Assembly: GCA_030765045.1 (NCBI GenBank)
Contig: CM060964.1
Location: 167,380,615-167,444,614, forward strand
Origin: Tenodera sinensis
Lineage: Eukaryota > Arthropoda > Insecta > Mantodea > Mantidae
Length of the DNA stretch: 64,000 bases
Reading direction: 5' to 3'
In this document: in pieces, positions 13,201 through 25,239 of the stretch
How the letters are laid out: each line of letters begins with the position of its first letter
Position numbering within the stretch: position 1 is the stretch's first letter
Notes under the pieces: model-generated
Database searches by the model: none
Told to the model about the DNA's origin: nothing
What the model saw: only the letters and a program-made list of their open reading frames with translations
Made by a program: the position numbers and the translations under genes

Positions 13201-16200
13201 TAGCACTGTACTAGTGGGGTTTCTCCTAACCTCAACTTAAAACCGGTGCCCTAGTCCACTTGGCCACACTACCTGTGTAGCGCTGTACAAGTGGAGCTTC
13301 TCCTAGCTTGAACTTAAAACCTGTGCCCTAGTCCACTGGGCCATACTACCTGTGTAGCACTCTACTTGTGGAACTTCTCCTAACTAATACTTAAAGCCTG
13401 TGCCCTAGTACACTTGGCCACACTACCTGTGTAGCACTGTACAAGTGGAGCTTCTCCTAGCTTCAACTCAAAACCTGTGCCCAAGTCCACTTGGCCACAC
13501 TACCTGTGTAGCACTGTATAAGTGGAGCTTCTTTTAGCTTCAGGTTGAAACCTGTGCCCTAGTCCACTTTGCCACACTACCTGTGTAGCACTGTACTAGT
13601 GGGGCTTCTCCTAACTTCAACTTAAATCCTGTGCCCTAGTCGACTTGGCCACACTACCTGTGCAGCACTGTACTAGTGGGGCTTGTCCTAACTTCAACTT
13701 AAATCCTGTGCCCTAGTCGACTTGGCCACACTACCTGTGCAGCACTGTACTAGTGGGGCTTCTCCTAACTTCAAATTAAAACCTGTGGCCTAGACCACTT
13801 GCGCACACTACATGGGTAGCACTCTACTACTGGGGTTTCTCCTAACTGCAACTTAAAACCTGAGACCTAGTCTACTTGGCCTTACTATCCGTATAGCACT
13901 GTGCTAGTGGGGCTTCTCTTAGCTTCAACTTAAACTTGTGGCCTAGCCCACTTTGCCACACTACCTGTGTAGCACTGTACAAGTGGGGCTTCTGCTAACT
14001 TCAACTTAAAACCTGTGCCCTGGTCCACTAGGCCATACTACCTGTGTAGCACTGTACTAGTGGGGCTTCTCCTAGCTTCAACTTAAAACCTGTGGCCTAG
14101 ACCACTTGGCCACACTACCGGGGTAGCACTCTACTAGTGGGGTTTCTCCTAACTGCAACCCAAAACCTGAGCCGTAGTCCACTTGGCCACACTATCTGTG
14201 TAGCAATGTGCTAGTGGGGCTTCTCTTAACTTCAACTTAAAACCTGTGCCCTTGTCCACTTGGGCAAACTACCTGTGTAGCACATTGCTAATGGGGCTTC
14301 TCCTAACCTCAACGTAATGCCGGTGCCCTATTCCACTTGGCCACACTACCTGTGTAGAACTGTACAAGTGGAGCTTCTCCTAGCTTCAACTTAAAGCCTG
14401 TGCCCTAGTCCACTTGGCCACACTACCTGTGTAGCACTGTACTAGTGGGGCTTGTCCTAACTTCAAATAAAAACCTGTGGCCTAGACCACTTGGATACAC
14501 TACGTGTGTAGCACTGTACTAGTGGAGGTTCTCCTAACTTCATTTTAAAAGGTGTGCCTTGACCGCTGGGCCACACTACCCGTGTAGCACTGTACTAGTG
14601 GGGCTCCTCCTAACTTCAACTTGAAACCTGTGCACTAGTCCACTTCGCCACACTAGCTGTGTAGCACTGTACTAGTGGGGTTTCTCCTAAATTCAGCTTA
14701 TAACCTGTGGCCTAGTCCACTTGGCCACACTACTTGTGTAGCACTGTATTACTGGGGCTTCTCCAATTTTCAAATTAAAACCTTTGCCCTAGTCCACTTA
14801 GCCACACTACCTGTCTAGCACTGTACTAGTGGGGCTTCTCCCAACTACAACTTAAAACCTGAGCCCTAGTCCACTTGGCCACACTACCTGTGTAGCACTG
14901 TACTAGTGGGGCTTCTCCTAACTTTAACATAAAACCTGTGCCTTAGTCCACATGGCCACACTACCTGTGTAGAACTGTATTAGTGCGGCTTCTCCTAACT
15001 TCTACTTAAAACCTGTACCGTAGTCGACTTGTCAACACTACCTTTGTAGCACTGTACTAGTGGGGCTTCTCCTAATTTCAACTGAAAACCCTTGCCCTAG
15101 TCCGCTTGGCCGCACTGCCTGTGTAGCTCTGTAATAGTTGAGCTTCTCCCAACTTCAATTTAAAATCTCTTAGCTAGACCACTTGGCCACACTACCCCTG
15201 TAGCACTGTCCTGGTGGGGCTTGTCATATCCTCAACTAAAAACCTGTGCGCTACTCCACTTGTCCACACTACCTGTGTAGCACTGTACTAAAGGGGCTTC
15301 TCCTAACTTCAACTTAAAACCTGTGGCCTAGACCACTTGGCCACACTACCAGTCCAGCACTTTGCTAGTGGGGCTTCGCCTAACTTCAACATAAAGCCTG
15401 TACCCTAGTCCACTTGGCCACACTACCTGTGTAGCACTGTACTAGTGGGGCTTCTACTAACTTCAGCTTAAAACCTGTGCCCTAGTCCTCTTTGCCACAC
15501 TACCTGTGTAGCACTGTACTAATGGGGCTTCTCCTAACTTCAACTTAAATCCTGTGCCCTAGTCGACTTGGCCACACTACCTCTGTAGCACTGTACAAGT
15601 GGGGCTTCTCCAAACTTCAACTTAAAACCTGTGCCCTAGACCACTTGGCCATACTACCTGTGTAGCACTGTACTATTGGGGCTTCTCATAACTTCAAATT
15701 AAAACCTGTGCCCTAGTCCACCTGGTCACACTATCTGTGTAGTACTGTACTACTGGGACTTCTCCTAACTTCAACATAAAACCTATGCCCTAGTCCACTT
15801 CGCCACACTACCCGTGTAGCAGTGTACTAGTTGGGCTTCTCATAACGTGAACTTAAATCCTGTGCCCTAGTCCACTTAGCCACAGTACCTGTGTAGCACT
15901 GTACTAGTAGGGCTTCTCCTAACTTCAACATAAAACCTATGCCCTAGTCCACTTGGCCACACTACCCGTGTAGCAGTGTACTAGTAGGGCTTCTCCTAAC
16001 TTCAACTTAAAACCTGTGCCCTAGCCCACATAGCCACAGCACCTGTGTAGCACTGTACCAGTGGAGGTTCTCCTATCTTCATTTTAAAACGTGTGCCGTA
16101 GACCGCTGGGCCACACTACCCGTGTAGCACAGTACTAGTGGGGCTTCTCCAATTTTCAGCTTAAAACCTTTGGCCTAGTTACTTAGCCACACTACCTGTG

Positions 16201-17149
16201 TAGCACTGTACTAGTGGGGCTTCTCCTAACTTGAACTTAAAACGTGTGCCCTAGTCCACTTGGCCACACTAGCTCTCTAGCACTGTACTAGTGAGGTTCT
16301 CCCAACTTCAACTTAAAACCTGTGCCCTAGTCCACTTGGCCACACTACCTGTGTAGCACTGTACTAGTGGGGCTTCTCCTAACTTCAACTTAAAACCTGT
16401 GCCCTAGTCCACTTAGCCACACTACCTGTGTAGCACTGTACTAGTGGGGCTTGTCCTAACATCAAATTAAAGTCTGTGCCCTAGTCCACTTGGCCACACT
16501 ACCTGTGTAGCACTGTACTAGTGGGGCTTCTCCTAACTTCTACTTAAAACCTGTGCCCTATTCGACTTGTCAACACTTCCTTTGTAGCACTGTACTAGTG
16601 GGGCTTCTCCTAACTTTACCTTAAAACCTGTGGCCTAGACCACTTGGCCACACTACCTGTGTAGCACTGTACTAGTGGGGCTTCTCCTAACTTCAACTTA
16701 AAAACTGTGACCTAGACCATGTTGCCACACTAGCGGTGTAGCACTGTACTAGTGGGGCTTCTCCTAACTTCAACTTAAAACTTGTGGCCTAGTCCACTTG
16801 GCCACACTACTTCTGTAGCACTGTACTAGTGGGGGCTTCTCCTAACTTCAACTTAAAGCTTGTGGCCTAGTCCACTTGGCCACACTACCTGTGTAGCACT
16901 GTGCTAGTGGGGCTTCTCCTAACTTCAAATTAAAAGCTTTGGCCTAGACCACTGGGCCACACTACCCGTGTAGCACTGTACTAGTGGGGCTTCTCCTAAC
17001 TTCAACTTAAAACTTGTGGCCTAGTCCACTTGGCCACACTACTTGTGTAGCACTGTACTAGTGGGGCTTCTCCAATTTTTAACTAAAAACCTTTGCCCTA
17101 GTCCACTTAGCCACACTTCCTGTGTAGCACTGTAGTACTGGGGCTTCTC

Positions 17150-18450
17150 CTATCTTCAAGATAAAACCTGCGCCCTAGTCCACTTGGAGACATTACCCGT
17201 GTAGCACTGTACTAATGGGGCTTCTCCTAACATCAACTTAAAACCTGCGCCCTAGTCCACTTGGAGTCACTACCTGTGTGGCACTGTACTAGTGGGGCTT
17301 CTCCTAACTTCAACTTAAAACCTGCGCCCTAGTCCACTTGGAGACACTACCTGTGTGGCACTGTACTAGTGGGGCTTCTCCTAACTTCAACTAAAACCTG
17401 CGTCCTAGTCCACTTGGAGACACTACCTGTGTGGCACTGTACTAGTGGGGCTTCTCCTAACTTCAACTTAAAACCTGCGCCCTAGTCCACTTGGAGACAC
17501 TACCGGTGTAGCGCTGTACTAGTGGGGCTTCTCCTAACTTCAACTTAAAACCGTCGCCCTAGTCCACTTGGAGACATTACCCGTGTAGCACTGTACTAAT
17601 GGGGCTTCTCCTAACTTCAACTTAAAACCTGCGCCCTAGTCCACTTGGAGACATTACCCGTGTAGCACTGTAGTAATGCGGCTTCTCCTAACTTCAACTT
17701 AAAACCTGCGCCCTAGTCCACTTGGAGACACTACCTGTGTGGCACTGTACTAGTGGGGCTTCTCCTAACTTCAACTTAAAACCTGCGCCCTAGTCCACTT
17801 GGAGATACTACCTGTGTGGCACTGTGCTAGTGGGGCTTCTCCTAACTTCAACTTAAAACCTGCGCCCTAGTCCACTTGGAGACATTACCCGTGAAGCACT
17901 GTACTAATGGGGCTTCTCCTAACTTCAACTTATATCCTGTGCCCTAGTCCACTTGGAGACATTACCCGTGTAGCACTGTACTAATGGGGCTTCTCCTAAC
18001 TTCAACTCAAAACCTGCGCCCTAGTCCACTTGGAGACACTACCTGTGTGGCACTGTACTAGTGGGGCTTCTCCTAACTTCAACTTAAAACCTGCGCCCTA
18101 GTCCACTTGGAGACACTACCTGTGTGGCACTGTACTAGTGGGGCTTCTCCTAACTTCAACTTAAAACCTGCGCCCTAGTCCACTTGGAGACATTACCCGT
18201 GTAGCACTGTACTAATGGGGCTTCTCCTAACTTCAACTTACATCCTGTGCCCTAGTCCACTTGGAGACATTACCCGTGTAGCACTGTACTAATGGGGCTT
18301 CTCCTAACTTCAACTTAAATCCTGTGCCCTAGTCCACTTGGAGACATTACCCGTGTAGCACTGTACTAATGGGGCTTCTCCTAACTTGAACTTAAAACCT
18401 GCGCCCTAGTCCACTTGGAGACATTACCCGTGTAGCACTGTACTAGTGGG
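17150..18450. repeat. Homogenised satellite sub-block (CpG-bearing variant)
   Basis: About 17 consecutive monomers share the diagnostic changes ACCTGCGCCCTAG and CACTTGGAGACACTACC in place of the array consensus CTGTGCCCTAG and CACTTGGCCACACTACC. They also alternate between ACTAGTGGGG and ACTAATGGGG. Divergence between neighbours is much lower than elsewhere in the array, which points to recent local amplification or gene conversion. The block lies close to the array's right edge. Confidence 0.85.
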
Positions 18451-19225
18451 GCTTCTCCTAACTTCAACTTAAAACTTGTGGCCTAGTCCACTTGACCACA
18501 CTACCTCTGTAGCACTGTACTAGTGGGGCTTCTCCTAGCTTCAACTTAAAACCTGTGGCCTAGAGCACTTGGCCACACTACCTGTGTAGCACTGTACTAG
18601 TGGGGTTTCTCCTAACTGCAACTTGAAACCTGTACCCTAGTCCACTTGGCCACACTATCTGTGTAGCACTGTGCTAGTGGGGCTTCTCCTAATTTCAACT
18701 CTAAACCTGTGCTCTGGTCCACTTGGGCACACTACCTGTGTAGCACTGTACTAGTGGGGTTTCTCCTAACTTCTACTTAAAACCTGTGCCCTAGACCACT
18801 TGGCCACACTACCCGTGTAGCACTGTGCTAGTGGGGCTTCTCCTAACTTCAACTTAAAACCTGTGCCCTAGTCCACTTGGGCACACTACCTGTGTAGCAC
18901 TATACAAGTGGAGCTTCTCCTAACTTCAACTTAAAACCTGTGTCCTAGTCCGTCAGGCCACAGTACCTGTGTAGCACTGTACTAGTGGAGGTTCTCCTAA
19001 CTTCAACTTAAAGCCTGTGCCCTAGACCACTTGGCCACGCTATCTGTGTAGCACTGTACAAGTGGAACTTCTCTTAACTTCAACTTGGAACCTGTGCCCT
19101 AGTCCGTGAGGCCGCACTATCCGTGTAGCACTGTACAAGTGGAACTTCTCCTAAGTTCAACTTAAAACCTGTGCCCTAGTGCGTCAGGCTGCACTACCTG
19201 TGTAGCGCTGTACTAGTAAGGCTTT

Positions 19226-20544
19226 GCTGATGACCAAGTAGTTAAGCACCCATAAACTTGGTATCTTAAAGATAGCTTTGACAATATGTCATTCAATTCA
19301 AAGCATCAAAGTTGATGGCAGTCTGTTTCCTATGGTGCATTTTATATTAGTGAGTGATAGAGAAGAGTTTGTGATGTTATGATATATTGAACTTCTATGG
19401 TATAATAATGAAGGTATACTGCCTGCTTGTTATCTGGATCTATTGATTGTCAGTTTTATAAACAGTGCTAAGTCCTGAAATACATAAAAGGTGTAGGAGT
19501 ATCCATATTAATAACACTTAGTTTTCCTTTAGATTAAACCACCTAACATATCTAAAAAATATATTAATTACCCAGAGAGCTTCTGCTATTTATGTGCATG
19601 TGTATGTAAGAGGCTTATTTAAACGCTAATTGCACACACACCCAAAACAAAAAAAAGGGCAAAAGAAAGTGATTGAGTTTTATTTTCAGTCCTGTACAGA
19701 ATTAGTATGATCACTGGGCACCATAAATTATTATACCTATATCTTGTTCAGCAGATTTAGGTCACTGGATGCAAAGAGAGAAAATATTTAGATCCTTTGT
19801 CATTCTAGTAACAGATCATGAACCAATGAATCATACTATCATTGTTATTTTTGCTATTATTTTTAAGGATTTCACAGCCTAAACCAAAGATAAAAGCAGG
19901 GCAGCCAGTTATCATGTGCTAATGTGTCATAGCACACTGTAAGCATCACACTAAAGCTACACCATTTCTACTTGAATGTGAGCTAGTATGCAAACAAAAT
20001 AGAGGAAACAAGTTTTGTAGCACTCTCTCTGATATAACTTGAAACTACAGTGTCAAGTGCTGAAATGATTTCTGCCACACTATGTTCCTCTCAGAACAGG
20101 GATGTAACAGTATTTTTTACCATGAATGTTCTATGGAATATCATCCCTTCCAGCTGTAAGGGTGCTACAATTATTGTAGCACTCTTTAAAAAGGCATTGC
20201 TGATACGCTGATGTAGTGTCTTATGGTGCACTTTTTCTTTGAAAGTGTACAATAAGTAGTGTGCAAACAACATGACAAACTCTGTAGATGATCTACTAAA
20301 GAGGCTCTTTTCCAGTAGATGTTTTGAGGAGAAAGGAGAGTTAAAGTGTTGGGTAGACCTACTCCAAATTTAGAACTAAGGCAAAAGCCTATAGGTGGGG
20401 CAAAACAGTGAGAATACAATTAAATTTAGTATGAAAGGTATGAAAACAGTTGGATCTGCAGGTATGATGTTCAATGCATTTTTTGTTTTCCATGTTTATT
20501 ATTTGGAAACAGTGATGCATACAGGGGGAATGAAAGATTTAGAG
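19226..20544. other. Non-repetitive AT-rich DNA at the satellite edge
   Basis: The array breaks off after TACTAGTAAGGCTT and ordinary AT-rich sequence follows. Short ORFs of 60-77 codons exist on both strands but show no recognisable domain and overlap one another. No gene is supported. The last eight bases before 20545 (ATTTAGAG) are the left flank of the hAT terminus described next. Confidence 0.6.
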
Positions 20545-22630
20545 CAGGCATGTCCAACCATTTTTGAAAAGGGGCCACTGTCAAGGTGAATTGGTTTGCT
20601 GTCCACATGATTAAATTTTTTTTACCGTATTAAATAGGATCTAAATTATAAGATAAACCAGTTAACTTAAAAAAATAGCTGATATATTGATGTGTTAGTT
20701 TTATTAAAATATTAATCATATTAGTCAAGTTAATTATAAAATTAAATAATGATAATAATTGTATTAAATATTGAATAATTATACAATTATATGTATATTT
20801 TTTTTCCTTTCTTTCCGTGTATAATCTAATTCTAAAATATAAATTGATCAATGTAAATTATAAATAAAGTGTTACTAATCCTTTTATGTTTAAATAAAGT
20901 TGTTATATTAATATAATTGAATTAACATTTTGGCTGCCAATGCAGCCAATCCGGCACTGCTTGTCATGAACAAGGCACTAATATCTGGTTTGATCGATGA
21001 TGTAGCAACTGGAAACGAACTCTCCAGGTGACTGTCAGTGATTTGCACTTCATATGTTTGATCCTGAAGAACACTTGTTCGCATATGTATGTGCTACCGA
21101 AAAGTGATGCAAACCAAAGTGCATGTCTATTAATGCCTGGGAAAGTAGTCGCAATATAATTGTAGTAAGGGGGCATTGTTAAACTTATTCTTTAGGTCTA
21201 ATGCTCCTTGAAAATCGACGCTCTCCATTTGCAGATCCTCCTCTATGTTAATGGAGAAAGGGGAAGGAAACAGTTGAAATTATAACATTTTTCCTTGAAG
21301 TCTTGAAATCTAATGCACTTCATTTCTTAATTCTGATATAATTTCTGCATACTTTTGAGAATTTTGATTATTACATTTTTGTAGGGCTGGCAAACACACA
21401 AAGTTGTTGTTTCTTGTGATAAACTGGCAATTTTGCTTCAAAGGCCTTCACATGATCAAACATAGAAGTGATCAATTGGTCACATCTTGGGGATGTGATT
21501 AAGTTCATTCAATGTGTCGTTATATCTACCTTAAAGGCAAATTCAGCATCCATTCTGCATCTTCAAATTCAACAATAGGTTTGCCCATTTCCTCCATTGT
21601 TTGTATTTTGTTTTCGAGATCAAACACTCGCTTCAACATTTTGCAATGCCTCAGGCATCTTATTTCAGTATATTAAACAATATCTTCTAATTCTGAATCC
21701 AGATTTTGTAAGAAATTTTGAAATTCTCTATATTGCAAACCATGTGAATGAATGAAATCCACTACTTTTATAATGACTTTCAAAACACCATCTAAATTTA
21801 GGGATTTAGCACAGAGGTTTTCTTAGTGCATTAAACAGTGATTTTGTATTACAGAAATGTTTCCTAATTTAGCTGCCTCGGCTTGCAGTTATTTAACTAA
21901 TCCTTCTCATTTTTCTGCAAATGCAGGAGCTTCATTTGTTGTTACACCAGACAGATTTGTATATTTCAAGCCAAGCCAGTTCAAAGTTTCACAACACCCC
22001 CCGACTAAATCATTGGCTTTAGTGGAGTGACTTATTCTTCTGTAATATTTAAATCTTTATCAACTCCGCTTAAAAAAATTGCTAATTGGGCAGTATTGTT
22101 ATTGTCACTAATCTCATCAAGTGCCAGAGAATAGATCTAGCTTGGTATTTTAAAGTTCTCTCTACACTGGATGCTAATTTGTCAATATGACGAGTTACAG
22201 TCTGTCGTGACAAACTAAATTTTACAAACTGCGCATGTTTGTCAGGACATATAATATTGGGAACACTTAATGCATTCTTTAACAAAATAGTCATCTTGAA
22301 AATGGTTAAGATTTTTTTTTGCAATTGTTTCTGCTACTGCCTAACTTGCTTTTGCCAGTTTCAGTTTGCAGTAATACATTCCTAAAAATTAACTGCTGTC
22401 CCGAAAGTTTAATTTTAAGTTCGGATACCCTGGCTTCACAAAATTGACCCTCAAATTTATCATATGAAGACGCATGCTTGGCATAACATATCGCTTTATG
22501 TTATACTCCTTAAACACTGAAACTGTTTCAGAGCAAATTAAGCACACTGCTTTCTTGTTTACTTCAATAAAAAATACTGATTTGTCCACTTATGTTTAAT
22601 ATATTTTTGTGAATTTATTTTCCACTCATA
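20545..22630 (-). mobile_element. hAT transposon, GTF2IRD2/Charlie-like, 3' half with one terminus
   Basis: The terminus CAGGCATGTCCAACC at 20545, followed by a GGGGCCAC motif, matches the ends of Charlie-type hAT elements. The transposase remnant (20940-22590) runs inward from it on the minus strand. The opposite terminus is not visible because the copy is interrupted at about 22,630 by a DINE-like repeat, so the element is incomplete here. The stretch between the coding remnant and the terminus (20,560-20,935) is a very AT-rich 3' region. Confidence 0.75.
20940..22589 (-). pseudogene. Decayed GTF2IRD2-like hAT transposase
   Basis: Read on the minus strand, the N-terminal zinc-finger region appears as FFIEVNKKAVCLICSETVSV (22,500-22,580) with a typical C-x-x-C. 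It is followed by PDKHAQFVKFSLSRQTVTRH and a catalytic-core region (22,080-22,260). Further on come EMGKPIVEFEDAEWMLNL (about 21,560), NELNTSLQGRDQLITSM (about 21,450) and a C-terminal dimerisation stretch with ALWFASLFGSTYICEQVFFR (about 21,080). The order and spacing match the hAT family from which vertebrate GTF2IRD2 derives. Multiple stops and frame changes separate the blocks, so no functional protein is made. No single ORF longer than about 80 codons survives. Confidence 0.85.
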
Positions 22631-23445
22631 ACTTTCTCTACTACATATAGTAAGTAGAGGAAGTATTGTATTCCACCCAAAAATTCAATGTCGAGATTTC
22701 ACAGGAAATATATGTTTTGAGGCACCCTGACTCCAAAACAAGCATTTTTAGAAAAAATGTGTGTGTCTGTGTGTGTGCACCTATGTGACTGTGAACAGCG
22801 TAACTAAAAAATGAAAATTTGGTTAAAAACCAAATTTGGTATTTAAGTTTAATATCTTTCAAGGATGCGGCACAAAGATTTTGAAGAAAATTCCTCCATC
22901 CTAAACTACCTTTTATGTGGAAAATTTTTCAAAAAATTTGATTTTTCTCAAAAATGACTAAGGATTTTTATTAAAGTTCCACATGTTTAAGATATTTTAA
23001 TGGCAAATGAAATGTATATTTTGAATTTTCTGGCTATAGCCCACATAGCCCTGTTTACTTTTGACGACTTTTGCATAACTGGTAAACCACAAGAGATAGA
23101 CCAAATCTTAATATACAAAAAATGTAGATCTCATTAAAACACAGTTTATGTCCAAATGAATTGTTTTGTGCAGTGAACCATTTCAGTGATATTCTTTGTT
23201 ATTTATGAGTTTTGGAGTACTTTGTCAAATGGAAGATTGTTATTCATTTTTTATATCTTAGCCATACAAAGAGAATGGAATTTCAAAGCTTTAATAAAAG
23301 ATTTGACTATTGCTCAAAGCCAACTGTTTTCCCCTTGTACCTACCAGGAAATAAGCAATTAAATAATTTCTGCAAATGTTTATTTAAACTAACATGAAGA
23401 AGATAAGAGGAATAAGGTTTTGTAAGAATGGTTAGTACAAGAGTA
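22631..23445 (-). mobile_element. DINE/Helentron-like repeat, copy A
   Basis: One of seven copies of a family in this window. It begins with ACTTTCTCTACTACATATAG and the hairpin-prone TAGTAAGTAGAGGAAGT, has a short TG-rich microsatellite at 22,757-22,780, and carries the family blocks GGTTAAAAACC, TTTCTGGCTATAG and GGTAAACC. The far end is diverged: it reads AGTACAAGAGTAAATTTT where other copies have AGTAGAGAAAGTCATG. No protein domain is encoded; ORFs in it are by-products of repeat sequence. It interrupts the hAT at its left. Confidence 0.8.
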
Positions 23446-23639
23446 AATTTTCCTTAAGCCGTCACAGGATAAAAGGTCTACTTAAGTGGGTACTTAATCA
23501 ACAAGGTGATTTGTACATTATAGTGATGAGATGCGAAATCTGAATCCTGAGTTGAATGGAAATATTTCAAGAACTCAATGTGATGAAAATGCTAATAGAG
23601 AGTTATAAAGTGCTTCTGATCCTGAAGTGCAAGGTATAA

Positions 23640-24110
23640 AGCACATCATTTCACACAAAATGAACTGAAGGACCTATATGAAATTATTTTTCTTTACAAA
23701 GATAAATTGGAACTTTTGTGTTCTAGGCTTGAACAGAAACTTCTGCTGTTACAGAACAGGGAACTCATTTTTGAAAAAATCACTTTCTTTACGTGGTCTA
23801 ATAGCCTTGGGTAATGGCATTAACCACCTTTTGAGGAACTGAAATGATGAATTCATTATAATGTAGCCCTTTCGTTGGTTCTTGACAGAAAACCCTAATA
23901 GTGTTCCTTCTGTATTATGGGAGAGCAAAGCCTTTAATGCACATTGCCAGTTCTGTGCATTTAAAGGCAAGCTACAAAAATATGTATATGGTTCTGGAGG
24001 TTATTAAAAACACCAATGATTGGTGATTAGTACCTATATAATTGGTATGTTGATGGGCTGAGTCAGCTCCAGGAGTTTTGCTGTCCCTGGGGATAATTGC
24101 AAGTGCCATC
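23640..24110 (+). pseudogene. Unnamed insect repeat ORF, N-terminal half (decayed)
   Basis: Plus-strand translation gives FTQNELKDLYEI, then KDKLELLCSRLEQKLLLL (about 23,650-23,740). After frame changes it gives TLIVFLLYYGRAKPLMHI and SSVHLKASYKNMYMVLEVIK (about 23,890-24,010), then a weaker GLSQLQEFCCPWG. These blocks resemble a long uncharacterised ORF that I recall as recurring in many insect genomes (motifs like LxLSKxKAELLGSRL and SVHLKETYENM). I cannot name the family or its function. The C-terminal half of the same family occurs at 36,960-37,642. Stops and frameshifts make this copy inactive. Confidence 0.5.
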
Positions 24111-24194
24111 CCCCTCATACTTTCAGGCACAATCTAATTTTTATCTGCAATGCCAATCCTCCATGACAACAACTTATTCTCACATAAGTTAGAT

Positions 24195-25135
24195 ATAGGT
24201 ATAACATTAAAAGCACATAAAAACACAGTTGACTGCACTTGTTAATAATATTTATTAGTACTCCTCAATGTTTCCATTGTCACTTCATTTACTGGTTCCC
24301 TTGTGAAATGTTGCACTTCTGCCAAAGTGAATGTTTTGCAATGTCTTGCAATATAACTCTTTACTTTTGCCTAGATTATTGGTATGGGTTTGAAAAAGGC
24401 AATGATATAGGAGCAATCTGGTTTCATGAGCACATTATTTAGCTTGTTTTCTTACAAAGCATATTTTCGCCTAAGGCTTGTTTTCATTTATGAGTAACAT
24501 AAGTTAAAAAGTTTCCCCCTTTTCACTGTAATGTTACTTGCCACATTATGGCAAATGAGCCATTCTATCATTTATATTTTAGTGTTACTGTTAGAGTGGA
24601 CTCTTCTATTTGGACCATGTGGCATGGAGCATTATCCATAACAATAACATGAAATGTTAAGCAGTAATTGATCCTTAAAACTTCTGTAGCAATGGTTAAT
24701 GTCATCATGGTAATCTCTAGATCTTGAATTGAAGAGGAAGTAAGCATCCATAAAAATGAGATGTTCCAGCATGGGCAATAGTACTAGTACAGTATTGTGG
24801 ATAGCTTCATGGAGCTTTCAACTGTCGTGAGCTTGTTGGTCACTGTTGTTGTTGGTCATTTAACCACATTTCAGCCAAACATGCTATTTCCCTAGAATTC
24901 TACTTTTATATGTATCTTAAAAGTAATGCCCTTAGGGCTACAGCATTGGGTTTCTTATTTTTTTTTGGCTTGAACTCAAATCTGAAATCATGGGGGATCT
25001 TGTTAAGGAGCCAAGGCTTCCCTGAAATAACTATTTTTTTAAGTGAAAACCAATACATTTGCCTGTGACAGAATCTCAAGTTGGGTGCAGTAGCGAGGAT
25101 ATGCCTTCTTATTGCATTTAATTCAAACTTTCCAA
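24195..25135 (-). pseudogene. IS630/Tc1-like transposase remnant
   Basis: Minus-strand blocks occur in family order. An N-terminal part ends in IPHDFRFEFKPKKNKKP and VALRALLLRYI. The first catalytic region has degenerated to CLAEMWLND (family LDETW) at about 24,870. Next come FNSRSRDYHDDINHCYRSF (about 24,720), the second catalytic motif VIVMDNAPCH (about 24,640), MIEWLICHNV (about 24,560), and a C-terminal stretch KSYIARHCKTFTLAEVQHF with the preceding Trp codon now TAG. The blocks fall in different frames. The first Asp is lost and the third acidic motif is decayed, so the protein is dead. It is the same broad class as the remnant at 62,359. Confidence 0.7.
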
Positions 25136-25239
25136 TTGAGCTGTTTTAGAGTTAAAAACAATAGCTACTAACCAAGTAGGCCAGCAACACAAGTTGTAAT
25201 TGAATGCACAAAAAAGCTGCACTTTCAGGATACCACTAT

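Larger units (their letters stand above)
1..19225. repeat. 77-bp tandem satellite array (about 250 monomers)
   Basis: A continuous head-to-tail array whose monomer can be read from GGGGCTTCTCCTAACTTC through CCACTTGGCCACACTACC to TAGCACTGTACTAGT. The period is 77 bp: GCACTGTACTAGTGG recurs at 17281 and 17358. Units differ by scattered substitutions and one- or two-base indels, with no other element inside. Each monomer contains stop codons and no long ORF occurs. The monomer has dyad features (CCACTTGG against ACTAGTGG, ACACTACCTGTGT) that could form a weak stem. The array runs off the left edge. Satellites of this size and continuity usually mark heterochromatin; a centromeric or subtelomeric location cannot be decided from this window. 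Confidence 0.97.

Noticed and set aside
1..19225. Regular repeats and spacers resembling a CRISPR array
   Set aside because: The whole 77-bp unit is conserved, so there are no unique spacers, and the context is eukaryotic.
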